Positions 49,317 to 58,577 of a DNA stretch of 64,000 nucleotides are shown here, in pieces. The stretch covers positions 1,364,001 through 1,428,000 of the forward strand of contig NZ_CP095550.1 in assembly GCF_023078335.1 (NCBI RefSeq), in the 5' to 3' direction. The notes under the pieces are model-generated. The model did no database searches. It had not been told where the DNA came from and saw nothing but the letters and a program-made list of their open reading frames with translations. The first letter of the stretch is position 1. Each line of letters begins with the position of its first letter. This stretch comes from Metabacillus endolithicus. GTDB lineage: Bacteria > Bacillota > Bacilli > Bacillales > Bacillaceae. A program made the translations under genes and the position numbers.

Positions 49317-50459
49317 ATGAGAATAGCTATTTTCACAGATACTTTTGCACCTGATGTAAATGGGGTTGCAAGAACATTAAAGAGATTTACAGACTATCTC
49401 GAAAAAAACGGCTATGAATTTAGAGTTTTTGCACCAGAAAGTACAAATGAAAGCTTGTTTTCAAGTCATATCCACCGTTTCACAAGCTTACCATTTTTTT
49501 TGTATCCTGAATGTAGATTAGCTCTTCCCAATATGCTACATGTAAAGTCAGAGCTCCAAAAATTCAAGCCAGATTTAATCCATGTTGCCACACCTTTTAA
49601 TATAGGTCTTTGCGGACTGCATTATGCTAAAAAACTAAACATCCCGCTTGTTGGATCCTACCACACTGATTTTGATCAATATTTGGAGTACTATGATTTT
49701 CAATTTCTATCTAAGTTTCTTTGGAAGTATATGCATTGGTTTCACAAACCTCTAAGTAAAATCTTTGTTCCATCTAAAGAGACACTGGAACAATTAAAGC
49801 GAAAAGGGTTTTCCAACCTTCATATTTGGGGAAGGGGAGTCGAGTGTCAATTATTTCATCCTAATTACCCTAATGAAGAAATTCGTAATAAATATCATAT
49901 TAAAGAAAAATATATTTTATCCTATGTTGGCCGTTTAGCTCCTGAAAAGGATATTGAAACTCTTATGAACATCACGCTAAGCCTTCCTCAGGATATGAAG
50001 AATCAAATTCATTGGTTAATTGTAGGAGATGGACCATCTAAAGAAGATATGCAAAAGAAGGCTCCTGAAAACATGACATTTGCCGGCTACTTAAATGGTG
50101 TGGATCTCGCAAAAGTATACGCTGCATCGGATTTATTTGTCTTTCCATCTCCAACGGAAACATTCGGAAATGTCGTTTTAGAAGCCCTTGCATCAGGTAC
50201 ACCAGTCATAGGAGCTAATTCTGGTGGAGTTAAAAACATTATTAAGGAAAATCAAACCGGACATTTATGTGAACCAAGGAATGTGGAGCAATTCACAAAT
50301 GCTATTATTCATTTATTAACAAATCATTCTTTAAAAACTCAAATGGGAAAAGAGGCACGTCAATATGCTCTTTCTCAAACATGGGATCAAATTTTTGAAG
50401 GACTACTTAAAGAATATGAAGATGCATTAATTGAAAAGAAGTTTATTCGCTATGCATGA
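49317..50459 (+). CDS. GT4 family glycosyltransferase
   Basis: 380 residues of the GT-B fold. The N-terminal domain opens MRIAIFTDTFAPDVNGVARTL, typical of MgtA/PimB-like lipid glycosyltransferases; the C-terminal UDP/GDP-sugar site reads SPTETFGNVVLEALASGTPVIGANSGG (EX7E motif). SYVGRLAPEKDIETL marks the donor domain. With the PAP2 gene next door it probably builds a glycolipid or transfers sugar to a lipid carrier; sugar and acceptor are unknown. GGGGGG precedes the ATG. It has no membrane segment. Confidence 0.88.
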   Translation: MRIAIFTDTFAPDVNGVARTLKRFTDYLEKNGYEFRVFAPESTNESLFSSHIHRFTSLPFFLYPECRLALPNMLHVKSELQKFKPDLIHVATPFNIGLCGLHYAKKLNIPLVGSYHTDFDQYLEYYDFQFLSKFLWKYMHWFHKPLSKIFVPSKETLEQLKRKGFSNLHIWGRGVECQLFHPNYPNEEIRNKYHIKEKYILSYVGRLAPEKDIETLMNITLSLPQDMKNQIHWLIVGDGPSKEDMQKKAPENMTFAGYLNGVDLAKVYAASDLFVFPSPTETFGNVVLEALASGTPVIGANSGGVKNIIKENQTGHLCEPRNVEQFTNAIIHLLTNHSLKTQMGKEARQYALSQTWDQIFEGLLKEYEDALIEKKFIRYA

Positions 50460-50489
50460 GGTTTGCTGATTAATATAAGAAACATAAAT

Positions 50490-50532
50490 AAAGCAAAGGA
50501 GTATTTTTAAAATGTCTCCTTTGCTTTTTTAA
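50490..50532 (+). terminator. Terminator after the glycosyltransferase gene
   Basis: AAAGCAAAGGAG pairs with CTCCTTTGCTTT around an A/T-rich loop, with a T6 tail. It lies between convergent genes. Confidence 0.85.
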
Positions 50533-50572
50533 TGTCCTCTGACACAATTCAGTTTCTTGTTTCTTTGAATGA

Positions 50573-50986
50573 TCAGGTACCTTCACCAACTTGAATATCG
50601 ATCGTTGGCATTGTGTGGTATCCTTTTACATTTGTATGTGCTGTTACTTGATAAACTCCAGGGTCAGCGAAAATATAATCAATTGAATAAGTACCGGTAT
50701 CTGTTAGTTCCGCCAACATCTTCTCGGATTCTTCTTCACCTTTTTTAATTTCAAATGTTACTTCAGCATCGTCAACAAGTTCTTCACCGTAATATACATT
50801 CGCACTAATTGTTTCTTCTTGATTTGTATTTGTGTGGACATTTGCTAGTATTTCAACTTTGGGTGCCTTCACTTCAACTTCTTCTGAATGATTAGTATGC
50901 TGATGTTCAGAAGATTGCTGGCAGCCTGCTGCAAGAAGTACACTTATCGCTAGGATACTTATACTTATCACTATCTTAAGCTTCAT
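50573..50986 (-). CDS. FixH/YtkA-like lipoprotein with His-rich N-terminus
   Basis: 137 residues. Signal peptide and lipobox (LLAAGC) are followed by a short His-rich stretch SSEHQHTNHSEE, then a beta-sandwich of the YtkA/FixH-like type (VEILANVHTNT, VYYGEELVDDAEVTFEIKK, LTDTGTYSIDYIFADPGVYQVTAHTNVKGYH). Such domains are found near copper and cytochrome-oxidase assembly genes, and the histidines might bind metal; this is inference. It is divergent from the propeller lipoprotein/two-component operon, with 180 bp between them. Confidence 0.8.
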   Translation of the reverse strand: MKLKIVISISILAISVLLAAGCQQSSEHQHTNHSEEVEVKAPKVEILANVHTNTNQEETISANVYYGEELVDDAEVTFEIKKGEEESEKMLAELTDTGTYSIDYIFADPGVYQVTAHTNVKGYHTMPTIDIQVGEGT

Positions 50987-51166
50987 TCTTATTCCCCTCC
51001 TACTCTTTAAAGATAGCGAACAAATGTGATATTTTTATGAAGTAAAACAATATGACTTTATGACTTCATTCATTATTCACATTTTCAAGTTATAATAATC
51101 ACTATACCATCCAAATGAATGCCTTACCTACACTATAATAAAAATAAGAATTTGAGAGGAATATCA

Positions 51167-52132
51167 ATGAAACGATTAATCTTTGGGACCATTCTTCTGC
51201 TCCTAATGGTCTCCTGTTCTACAGAACCTACATTACCCAAAATCCCATTATCTAAATCTGTCATTGCAAGTTTGAATATATACGACCAGTCTATTACTTT
51301 TATAGATGCTGATACAAAAGAAAAAATGATCTGGGAAGTACCGCATCCATTTAAAAGTGGAATCCTGTTATCGAATGACAAACTTCTATTATTAAATAAA
51401 GAATCATCAAAAGGTTATGTATACCAACTTTCAACAGGCAAGAGCAAAGAGTGGGAAATTGGTGAGGGAATAGAAACCGGTCTTCTATCTTCTAAAAAAA
51501 ACTTATATCTGGCTGATCAACAAACCAATAAAATAAAAATGTTTAATTTAGATGGTAAACGTTTGAAAGAAACAACGGTGGAGCACACACCATTTGCAAT
51601 ATTTGAAAATCAGCATCATTTGTACGTTAGTTATCTTGATCAACCAAGTATTGCGATTCTTTCTAAGAATCAGTTAGAAATGGAAGGAACCATTCCTACT
51701 CATGATGGAGCAGCTGGTGGATTTATAACGGAGAAACAAGAACTTTGGCTTGGCGGCCATGGCTCAGGAGTTCATATCCAAGAAGATATATATATTTATG
51801 ACCTTACAACCCAACAATTAAAAGCAACCGTTCATGCACCTCTGATGCCAATTGATTTTATAACAAAAGATGGCAAGGTTTATGTTTTAAGTCATGGCTC
51901 TAATATATTAAGAGAAATTGATAGTAACTCCCATCAAATTCTCCGTTCTATCGAGGTAGGTGCAAACCCCTTTTCAATGACGTTATATAATAATAATTTA
52001 TATATTAGCAACTATGACGCAAATGAAGTGGAAATCATTGATCTTAATCGTTTCAAGAAAATAGATACCATACCAGTTGGTGATGGTCCTTTACAGTTAA
52101 TCGCAAGAGAGGGAACAGCTAATGCTAAATAA
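51167..52132 (+). CDS. YVTN-type beta-propeller lipoprotein
   Basis: 321 residues. The start is the ATG seven bases after GAGAGG (MKRLIFGTILLLLMVSC), giving a signal peptide with a cysteine for lipidation. The mature protein is built of repeats of about 40 residues of the six/seven-bladed YVTN type, such as GKVYVLSHGSNILREIDSNSH, SIEVGANPFSMTLYNNNLYISNYD and DTIPVGDGPLQLI. No catalytic site is visible. It overlaps the response-regulator start by 11 bases, so it is cotranscribed with the two-component genes and may be an extracytoplasmic sensor accessory. Confidence 0.83.
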   Translation: MKRLIFGTILLLLMVSCSTEPTLPKIPLSKSVIASLNIYDQSITFIDADTKEKMIWEVPHPFKSGILLSNDKLLLLNKESSKGYVYQLSTGKSKEWEIGEGIETGLLSSKKNLYLADQQTNKIKMFNLDGKRLKETTVEHTPFAIFENQHHLYVSYLDQPSIAILSKNQLEMEGTIPTHDGAAGGFITEKQELWLGGHGSGVHIQEDIYIYDLTTQQLKATVHAPLMPIDFITKDGKVYVLSHGSNILREIDSNSHQILRSIEVGANPFSMTLYNNNLYISNYDANEVEIIDLNRFKKIDTIPVGDGPLQLIAREGTANAK

Positions 52133-52808
52133 AAAGATTTTAGTCGTTGATGATGAACCTGAAATGAGAGAATTAGTAAATCTTTATTTACGAAAAGAAG
52201 GATATGATGTTTTACAAGCTGAGGATGGTGATGAAGCATTAAAGTTCCTTCCTCAATTTTCACCACATTTGATTCTCTTAGATGTGATGATGCCAAAAAT
52301 AGATGGATTTACACTTGCGAAGCAAATTCAAGAAGAATATATCATTCCGATTATATTCTTAACAGCGCGTGGTGACGAATGGGATCGTATACATGGTCTT
52401 AAGTTAGGGGCAGATGATTATATTGTTAAGCCTTTCAGTACAGGTGAACTGCTAGCAAGGGTGGAAGCCGTACTAAGGAGAACTAGCAATCATGCAAACC
52501 AACTCCAAGATAATCGACAAAACTTTGGTTCAATCTCCTTTGAATTAAAATCAAGAAAAGCATTTTGTTATGAAAAACCCTTATCCTTAACACTCAAAGA
52601 GTACGAATTACTTTTATTTCTTGCAACTCATAAATCACAAGTTTTCTCCAGAGAGCATTTACTTGAGAAGATTTGGGGAATTGATTATACAGGAAGTGAA
52701 AGAACGGTTGATACCCATATCAAAACATTAAGACTAAAGTTAGATGCAGCAGCAAACAGTATACAAACAGTTTGGGGGGTTGGCTATAAATTTGAAGCTG
52801 AAATGTAA
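52122..52808 (+). CDS. OmpR/PhoB family response regulator
   Basis: 228 residues. The receiver has the acidic pocket VVDDEPEM, phospho-acceptor D54 (LLDVMMPKIDG), Thr/Ser in LTARGDEWD and K103 (IVKPFS). The winged-helix output ends VDTHIKTLRLKLDA... VWGVGYKF, typical of OmpR/PhoB. It follows the propeller lipoprotein with overlapping ends, and the histidine kinase follows in an overlapping frame. The three form one operon. The target genes are unknown; the divergent FixH-like lipoprotein gene is a reasonable candidate. Confidence 0.93.
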   Translation: MLNKKILVVDDEPEMRELVNLYLRKEGYDVLQAEDGDEALKFLPQFSPHLILLDVMMPKIDGFTLAKQIQEEYIIPIIFLTARGDEWDRIHGLKLGADDYIVKPFSTGELLARVEAVLRRTSNHANQLQDNRQNFGSISFELKSRKAFCYEKPLSLTLKEYELLLFLATHKSQVFSREHLLEKIWGIDYTGSERTVDTHIKTLRLKLDAAANSIQTVWGVGYKFEAEM

Positions 52809-54222
52809 CTGGTCATCTAGTTCGTTAAAAACAAAAATCCGCCTATTGTTTGCTGTTATCCTTTGTGTTTCAATCTTGTTTTCATTTTTATTTATTCATT
52901 ATTTGTATCGAAATCTTTATGTAAATGAAGTGGAGCAATCTCTATTAGATGAAGGACTAAAGCTAAAAAGTAGTTATACATCAGGCGAAATTTCAGATGA
53001 GTTTAAGTCCCATCTTAATTGGTATAACACAATTAGTGAATCAGAGATTTTATTGGTTAATAACCCAAGAGAATTGAGTGCATGTTTACCATTTGAAATT
53101 AATCATGAGGGGTTAATTAGCGAAGAAGAGCGAAGGAACTTATTACGTGGAGAGCATTTAATCAAGATAGGCTATGAAGAAAGATTTGACCGACAAATCA
53201 TGGGTGTTGTCGTACCCTTACTTGATGAAAATAAATTAGTCGGTATCATTTATCTTTATTTACCTCTCGCTCCTATTGAAGAAGTTTTTAATAGAACAAC
53301 ACCTTTGTTAATTGCTGTTGGCATCATTTTCTTTTTAGTTATCTTTAAAATCGTGAATTCAATGAGCAATACGTTTTTGCAACCTATCCATGAGATGAGA
53401 AAATATGCAAAAGAACTTGCTAAAGGCAACTTCAAAAATCGAATTCCTGTAAGAACATCAGATGAAATTGGTGGATTAGCCAAAACCTTTAATCAGATGT
53501 CAGAGGCATTGGATGAGTCAGATCAAAAGAAAAAAGACTTCTTAGCCAACGTCGCCCATGAACTAAGAACTCCGTTAAGTTATGTAAAGGGTTATAGTGG
53601 GGTTCTTCAAGAAAAACTTTATGAAACTGAGGATGAAGCTGAAAAATACCTTTCCCTTATTCAGCGTGAATCTGAGAGAATGCAAAGACTTGTTAATGAT
53701 TTATTAGATTTAGCTCAGCTTGAAGGAGAAAATTACCCTTTAATAAAGGAGCCTATTGCATTCTCACAATTAGTTAATGACACTGTGGATCGATTTGATC
53801 ATCGTCTTCAAGAAAAACACTTAATGCTTCAGCAACACTTAGACGATGAAATCATTATTATTGGTAGTCCTGACCGACTGCAACAAATTATATATAACCT
53901 TCTTGAAAACGCAATAAGATACTCAGATAAACCTGGAACGATCTCACTCTCTTCCACACAAGATCAAGAAAGCATCTTCTTTTCTATTTCTGATAATGGA
54001 ATGGGGATGTCAGAAGAAGAGATTATACATATTGGTGAACGTTTTTATCGTACAGATAAAGCAAGAAACCGTAAAGAAGGCGGTACTGGGTTAGGACTAG
54101 CAATTGTAAAACAATTAGTTCTTTTGCACGGGGGCAGAATGGAATTCCATAGTAAGTTAGGCAAAGGTACTACAGTTACGCTTGTATTTCCAAATGAACT
54201 TAACAAAAAAGGTCTGATGTGA
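52792..54222 (+). CDS. Sensor histidine kinase with HAMP domain
   Basis: About 476 residues. Two membrane helices (about 15-40 and 165-185) bracket an extracytoplasmic sensor of ~125 residues, followed by HAMP (NTFLQPIHEMRKYAKELAKG), HisKA with phospho-His in VAHELRTPLSYVKGY, and the ATPase boxes IYNLLENAIRYSD, ISDNGMGMSEEE and GGTGLGLAIVKQL. The start is uncertain: a TTG at 52792 follows a G6 run 12 bases upstream, overlapping the regulator gene by 17 bases. No known ligand. The adjacent propeller lipoprotein may relay the signal. Confidence 0.9.
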   Translation: MKLKCNWSSSSLKTKIRLLFAVILCVSILFSFLFIHYLYRNLYVNEVEQSLLDEGLKLKSSYTSGEISDEFKSHLNWYNTISESEILLVNNPRELSACLPFEINHEGLISEEERRNLLRGEHLIKIGYEERFDRQIMGVVVPLLDENKLVGIIYLYLPLAPIEEVFNRTTPLLIAVGIIFFLVIFKIVNSMSNTFLQPIHEMRKYAKELAKGNFKNRIPVRTSDEIGGLAKTFNQMSEALDESDQKKKDFLANVAHELRTPLSYVKGYSGVLQEKLYETEDEAEKYLSLIQRESERMQRLVNDLLDLAQLEGENYPLIKEPIAFSQLVNDTVDRFDHRLQEKHLMLQQHLDDEIIIIGSPDRLQQIIYNLLENAIRYSDKPGTISLSSTQDQESIFFSISDNGMGMSEEEIIHIGERFYRTDKARNRKEGGTGLGLAIVKQLVLLHGGRMEFHSKLGKGTTVTLVFPNELNKKGLM

Positions 54223-54245
54223 ACATTCACATCAGACCTTTTTAT
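54206..54245. terminator. Bidirectional terminator between the kinase gene and metK
   Basis: GGTCTGATGTGAA pairs with TTCACATCAGACC, with A6 and T5 tracts on opposite sides. The kinase stop codon lies in the stem. Confidence 0.9.
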
Positions 54246-54248
54246 ACT

Positions 54249-55445
54249 TTATTGTAATGCAGCTTTATTTAAAGCATCTGCTTTATCTGTTCTTTCCCAA
54301 GGAAGATCAAGATCATTACGGCCAAAATGTCCGTAAGCTGCAGTTTGTTTGTAAATAGGACGTCTTAAGTCAAGCATTTTAATGATTCCAGCAGGACGTA
54401 AATCGAAATTACTGCGAACAACTTCTACTAATACTTCTTCAGAAACTTTTCCTGTTCCGAATGTATCAATTGAAATAGATACTGGCTGTGCTACACCAAT
54501 TGCATACGCTAATTGAACTTCACATTTATCAGCTAAACCAGCTGCAACGATGTTTTTCGCTACATAACGAGCTGCATATGCTGCAGAACGGTCAACCTTT
54601 GTTGCATCTTTACCAGAGAATGCTCCACCGCCGTGACGAGCATATCCACCGTAAGTATCAACGATGATTTTACGTCCAGTTAAGCCAGCATCTCCTTGTG
54701 GTCCACCAATAACAAAGCGACCTGTTGGGTTAATAAAGTATTTTGTTTCTTCATCAATTAATTCTGCTGGAACAACAGGGTTAATAACATACTCTTTTAG
54801 GTTACGTTGAATTTGCTCAAGTGTAACTTCAGGATGATGTTGAGTTGAAATAACGATTGTATCAATACGAACTGGTTTATTATTTTCATCATATTCAACC
54901 GTTACCTGTGTTTTTCCATCAGGACGTAAGTATGGAAGAATTTCATCTTTACGAACTTCAGTTAAGCGACGTGATAATTTATGTGCTAAAGAAATTGGCA
55001 GTGGCATTAATTCTTTCGTTTCATTACATGCAAACCCGAACATTAAACCTTGGTCACCTGCGCCAATTGCTTCAATTTCCTCATCTGACATTTGACCTTC
55101 ACGAGCTTCTAGAGCTTGGTCAACACCCATAGCGATATCTGCTGATTGCTCATCGATTGATGTTAATACAGCACAAGTTTCCGCATCAAAACCATACTTA
55201 GCACGAGTGTAACCAATGTCTTTGATTGTTTCACGGACAATTTTGGGGATATCTACATACGTACTTGTTGTAATTTCTCCTGCTACTAATACTAAACCAG
55301 TTGTAACAGACGTTTCACACGCTACACGTGCATTTGGATCTTTTGCAATAATTGCATCAAGAATTGAATCTGAAATTTGGTCACAGATCTTATCTGGATG
55401 GCCTTCTGTTACAGATTCTGAAGTAAAAAGACGTTTTTTAGACAT
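54249..55445 (-). CDS. metK: S-adenosylmethionine synthetase
   Basis: 398 residues with all MetK landmarks: [21 protein letters not shown], the ATP-loop [36 protein letters not shown] and [22 protein letters not shown]. The enzyme makes SAM from methionine and ATP. The start is the ATG eight bases after GAGGAGGAAGC ([11 protein letters not shown]); the upstream in-frame codons have no RBS. Expression is under the S-box riboswitch upstream, which has an exceptional insertion (see findings). Confidence 0.97.
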   Translation of the reverse strand: MSKKRLFTSESVTEGHPDKICDQISDSILDAIIAKDPNARVACETSVTTGLVLVAGEITTSTYVDIPKIVRETIKDIGYTRAKYGFDAETCAVLTSIDEQSADIAMGVDQALEAREGQMSDEEIEAIGAGDQGLMFGFACNETKELMPLPISLAHKLSRRLTEVRKDEILPYLRPDGKTQVTVEYDENNKPVRIDTIVISTQHHPEVTLEQIQRNLKEYVINPVVPAELIDEETKYFINPTGRFVIGGPQGDAGLTGRKIIVDTYGGYARHGGGAFSGKDATKVDRSAAYAARYVAKNIVAAGLADKCEVQLAYAIGVAQPVSISIDTFGTGKVSEEVLVEVVRSNFDLRPAGIIKMLDLRRPIYKQTAAYGHFGRNDLDLPWERTDKADALNKAALQ

Positions 55446-55615
55446 AATTAAAAGCTTCCTCCTCATATTCATGTTCATTCATTTGATCCGGAACTCTTCC
55501 CAAAGTATGACCTTTAGAAAATCACGTTGGCATATTTTGTGAACAGAAGTATTATGTACCTTTACCACATGCTTGTCCTGGTAAAACTCTAATGAAGAAT
55601 ACTTTTTTCTGTTAT

Positions 55616-55647
55616 CAAAAAAACCTTTCCCATGTGAGGAAAGGTTT
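55616..55647 (-). terminator. Expression-platform terminator of the metK S-box
   Basis: On the minus strand AAACCTTTCC pairs with GGAAAGGTTT and is followed by TTTTTTT. It lies ~20 bases after P1 of the aptamer, which is the usual SAM-I termination arrangement. Confidence 0.9.
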
Positions 55648-55668
55648 ATCATCGTTCATCGCCTTTCG

Positions 55669-56003
55669 CTCTTATCGATCAAGGGCTTTCGCCTTGCTTC
55701 AGGTTAGCACCTTTGCGTCGGAAAATGTCGTTCTAGAGTGCGTCGGTTTAACATAGTTCCACAGAGTGGTCTTTTTTGCCTAAGCAAGCTGTCGCTTGCT
55801 TGAATGATGCTGGCGCATCATTCTTGACCTAAGAAAAACACAACATGAATCAAAATGAATTTTGATTCATAACGTGCTTTTCTTAGGTCAGGCAAAAAAA
55901 CTGTTCAATAAAACTATATAATTAGTGCGCAGTCGCCGCTTTCCTTTGATAGCAGGTTGCTGGGTTTCATAGGGCCTGTCCCTCCACCAGCTCGGGATAA
56001 GAG
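55669..56003 (-). promoter_or_regulatory. SAM-I (S-box) riboswitch with large P3 insertion
   Basis: On the minus strand the P1 arms are CTCTTATC (55996-56003) and GATAAGAG (55669-55676). The P2/kink-turn region reads GGTGGAGGGACAGGCCC then TATGAAACCCAGCAACC. The distal conserved piece AAAGGTGCTAACCTG is present at about 55700-55713. The P3 arms (GCAACC at 55955-55960; GGTGCT at 55706-55711) are separated by about 243 bases instead of a handful. The total aptamer is 335 nt, about three times the usual size. The insert carries its own hairpins. The core SAM-binding positions appear intact. Confidence 0.92.
55773..55894. repeat. Three-hairpin module inside the S-box insertion
   Basis: About 120 bases bounded by inverted ends TTTTTTGCCT and AGGCAAAAAA. 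Inside are three near-perfect palindromes: AAGCAAGC/GCTTGCTT, GAATGATG/CATCATTC, and a long one centred on AATCAAAATGAATTTTGATT flanked by CCTAAGAAAA/TTTTCTTAGG. No ORF is present. It may be a small inserted element or an evolved RNA domain. Confidence 0.7.
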
Positions 56004-56252
56004 AATCCGTTCAAGGACATATCATAGCGCACTAACCTATTGGTGTCAACAAAAATCGACAACTATTACCATTGATTTATTAAAATATTTGATAGATGTC
56101 TATCACTATTGTGTCCCATTCCCTATAGAAATATAAATATCAATTGTTTTTCTACATTATGCTAGCTTGATGTGTTGTACAAAGCTTAAGTTTTTCTAAT
56201 AGCAAAATATTTTTTCAATTCAAAAATTTAATGATAGCAAATCATCAAATAG

Positions 56253-56282
56253 TATGTTTTATTGAAATTAATGTGTTATACT
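56253..56282 (+). promoter_or_regulatory. Candidate CcpN sites at the pckA promoter
   Basis: TGTGTTATACT (56272-56282) matches the CcpN consensus TRTGHYATAYW at every position, and TATGTTTTATT (56253-56263) matches at all but one. The first includes the TATACT -10 box. B. subtilis CcpN represses pckA on glucose through such paired sites. Confidence 0.65.
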
Positions 56283-56332
56283 AATTAACAACATAAGGGA
56301 AATTATTCTTTTCTAGAAGGAAGGTAATGGGG

Positions 56333-57925
56333 ATGAATATTACAGATATCACGAATGAGCTTAATCAGCTTGTTAATGGGGAGAATGCTAAACATAATTT
56401 ATCAGTTGCACAGCTTGTTGAAAAAGTACTTGAACGTAAAGAAGGGTTATTAACATCAACAGGTGCAATTCGAGCAACAACCGGAGCTTATACCGGGAGA
56501 TCACCAGAGGATAAGTTTATTGTAGACGAAAGTTCAGTAAAAAGTAAAATAAATTGGGGCCCAGTGAATCAGCATATTTCAGAAGAAGCATTTGATCGCT
56601 TATACAGTAAAATGATTTTACACCTTAAGAAACGAGATGAAATTTTTATTTTTGATGGATTTGCAGGTGCTGACCCCCGCTTTCAGTTACCATTAAAAAT
56701 TATAAATGAGTTTGCCTGGCACAATCTTTTTGCAAGCCAACTGTTTATTAAAGATCAAGAACAAGAAAACGAGTCAAAGGAACTACCTTTTACCATTTTA
56801 TCAGCCCCGCATTTTAAAGCTGATCCAGAAGTTGATGGTACAAAATCAGAAACTTTCATTATCATTTCCTTTGAGAAAAGAACGATTTTAATCGGTGGCA
56901 CTGAATATGCTGGCGAAATGAAGAAGTCTGTATTCTCAGTTATGAATTTATTATTACCTGAAAATAATATTCTCCCTATGCATTGCTCAGCAAATGTTGG
57001 CTTTGAAGGTGATGTTGCCCTGTTTTTCGGACTTTCCGGCACAGGTAAAACAACGTTATCTGCTGACCCTAACCGTCGTTTAATTGGTGATGATGAACAT
57101 GGATGGTCTACTTCTGGCGTATTTAATATTGAGGGTGGTTGCTATGCAAAGTGTATCAACTTAACGAAAGAAAAAGAACCACAAATTTTTAATGCAATCC
57201 GCTATGGATCAGTTCTTGAAAATGTGGTTGTTGATGATGACACTAGAGAAGCAGATTACAGCAGTTCCTTTTTCACAGAAAATACTCGGGCTGCCTATTC
57301 ACTAACTGCTATTGACAAAGCCATTATTCCAAGTATTGCTGGTCATCCACAAACGATTGTCTTTTTAACTGCAGATGCTTTTGGTGTATTACCTCCAATT
57401 AGTAAGTTAACAAAAGAACAGGCAATGTATCACTTCCTAAGTGGATACACAAGCAAATTAGCAGGAACAGAGCGTGGCGTAACAGCTCCTGAAACTACGT
57501 TCTCTACTTGCTTTGGCTCTCCATTCCTGCCACTTAAAGCAACACGTTACGCTAACATGCTTGGACAAAAAATTGATGAACATGAAGTTCAAGTATTCTT
57601 AGTAAACACTGGTTGGACCGGGGGAGCATACGGTGTTGGTAAACGGATGAATCTCAAGTATACAAGAGCTATGGTTCAGGCAGCAGTTGAAGGTGACCTT
57701 GATCACATTGAAACCGTAAAGGATGAAGTATTTGGTTTAAATATTCCAATTCATGTACCGGGGGTTCCTGACGATGTATTACAGCCACAAAAAACATGGG
57801 GCTCTCAAGATGAGTACCTTGTCAAAGCAATCGAATTAGCTACAGAATTTAAAGATAACTTCAAGAAATTCAATAGTTTATCTAACGATATCGAGAAATT
57901 GGGAGGCCCAATTCGTTATAACTAG
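56333..57925 (+). CDS. pckA: Phosphoenolpyruvate carboxykinase (ATP)
   Basis: 530 residues. The kinase P-loop [13 protein letters not shown], oxaloacetate site [18 protein letters not shown], metal site [11 protein letters not shown], and IGDDEHGWS are all conserved for the ATP-dependent enzyme that begins gluconeogenesis from oxaloacetate. The ATG eight bases after GAAGGAAGG is chosen; an ATG two codons upstream abuts the RBS. Next to metK and ytmB as in B. subtilis. Candidate CcpN sites cover the promoter, so glucose repression is likely. Confidence 0.96.
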   Translation: MNITDITNELNQLVNGENAKHNLSVAQLVEKVLERKEGLLTSTGAIRATTGAYTGRSPEDKFIVDESSVKSKINWGPVNQHISEEAFDRLYSKMILHLKKRDEIFIFDGFAGADPRFQLPLKIINEFAWHNLFASQLFIKDQEQENESKELPFTILSAPHFKADPEVDGTKSETFIIISFEKRTILIGGTEYAGEMKKSVFSVMNLLLPENNILPMHCSANVGFEGDVALFFGLSGTGKTTLSADPNRRLIGDDEHGWSTSGVFNIEGGCYAKCINLTKEKEPQIFNAIRYGSVLENVVVDDDTREADYSSSFFTENTRAAYSLTAIDKAIIPSIAGHPQTIVFLTADAFGVLPPISKLTKEQAMYHFLSGYTSKLAGTERGVTAPETTFSTCFGSPFLPLKATRYANMLGQKIDEHEVQVFLVNTGWTGGAYGVGKRMNLKYTRAMVQAAVEGDLDHIETVKDEVFGLNIPIHVPGVPDDVLQPQKTWGSQDEYLVKAIELATEFKDNFKKFNSLSNDIEKLGGPIRYN

Positions 57926-57933
57926 TGTGTTTT

Positions 57934-57966
57934 AAAGCTCATCATATGATGGGCTTTCTTTGGTTT
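57934..57966 (+). terminator. Terminator of pckA
   Basis: AAAGCTCATCA pairs with TGATGGGCTTT (one G-U) and is followed by CTTTGGTTTTT. Confidence 0.75.
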
Positions 57967-58040
57967 TTATCCCTCTTCCTATATTGCTTCAATATTTTAA
58001 CGAAAGTTAGGACAAACTTTCTATATTAGGAGGGATGATC

Positions 58041-58535
58041 GTGAGAAAACACCAGTTTGAAGAGAACACACTTAAGTTTCTATTATTATTTGGGCTTTTT
58101 TCAGTCATTAAAATTATTAAAAAGCCACCTATGAAGGATTGGTTAATTATTTTCCTTTTTAAAGGGTATATTTCTTCTATAATGGACAATCTTCTCATTC
58201 ATCGTGGTTATATAAAATACCCAATAAAACTATTTAAATCTTTTGATATAAGCTTCATCTATGATTATTTGTTGTTTCCTCTATCTTGTGTGTATTACAA
58301 TCAATTAACAAAATCCTCTAGTATCCCAATGATTCTTTTAAAAGTGTTTTATTTCAGCATTCCAATGGCTATCGTTGAACATTGGCTTGAAGTTAATACA
58401 AAATTAGTCAAATTCAAAAAAGGCTGGAACAGTTTATCAAGCTTTGCCTCAATTACAATAACCTTTCTTATCGTAAGAACCTTCATTGCTTTTGTAAGAA
58501 AAGCTGATGATACACCTGTTCCTAAAGCCGAATAA
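58041..58535 (+). CDS. CBO0543-like membrane protein (GTG start)
   Basis: 164 residues with four or five hydrophobic helices and the family-type stretches KKPPMKDWLIIFLFKGYISSIMD, KYPIKLFKS, FIYDYLLFPLSCVYYNQLTK and KGWNSLSSFAS. I recognise this layout as the CBO0543 family of firmicute membrane proteins, with no known role. The GTG seven bases after AGGAGG is chosen over an ATG that overlaps the RBS. It lies between pckA and ytmB, where B. subtilis has no gene. Confidence 0.75.
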   Translation: MRKHQFEENTLKFLLLFGLFSVIKIIKKPPMKDWLIIFLFKGYISSIMDNLLIHRGYIKYPIKLFKSFDISFIYDYLLFPLSCVYYNQLTKSSSIPMILLKVFYFSIPMAIVEHWLEVNTKLVKFKKGWNSLSSFASITITFLIVRTFIAFVRKADDTPVPKAE

Positions 58536-58574
58536 AAGCCAGGTAATGAGATAACCTCAATTACCTGGCTTTAT
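58535..58574. terminator. Bidirectional terminator between the CBO0543-like gene and ytmB
   Basis: AAAGCCAGGTAAT pairs perfectly with ATTACCTGGCTTT around a 12-base loop between convergent genes. Confidence 0.85.
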
Positions 58575-58577
58575 GTA

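Noticed and set aside
55712..55954. Group I or group II self-splicing intron in the metK leader
   Set aside because: At 243 bases with no recognisable catalytic core, domain V or ORF, it is too small and lacks the expected motifs.
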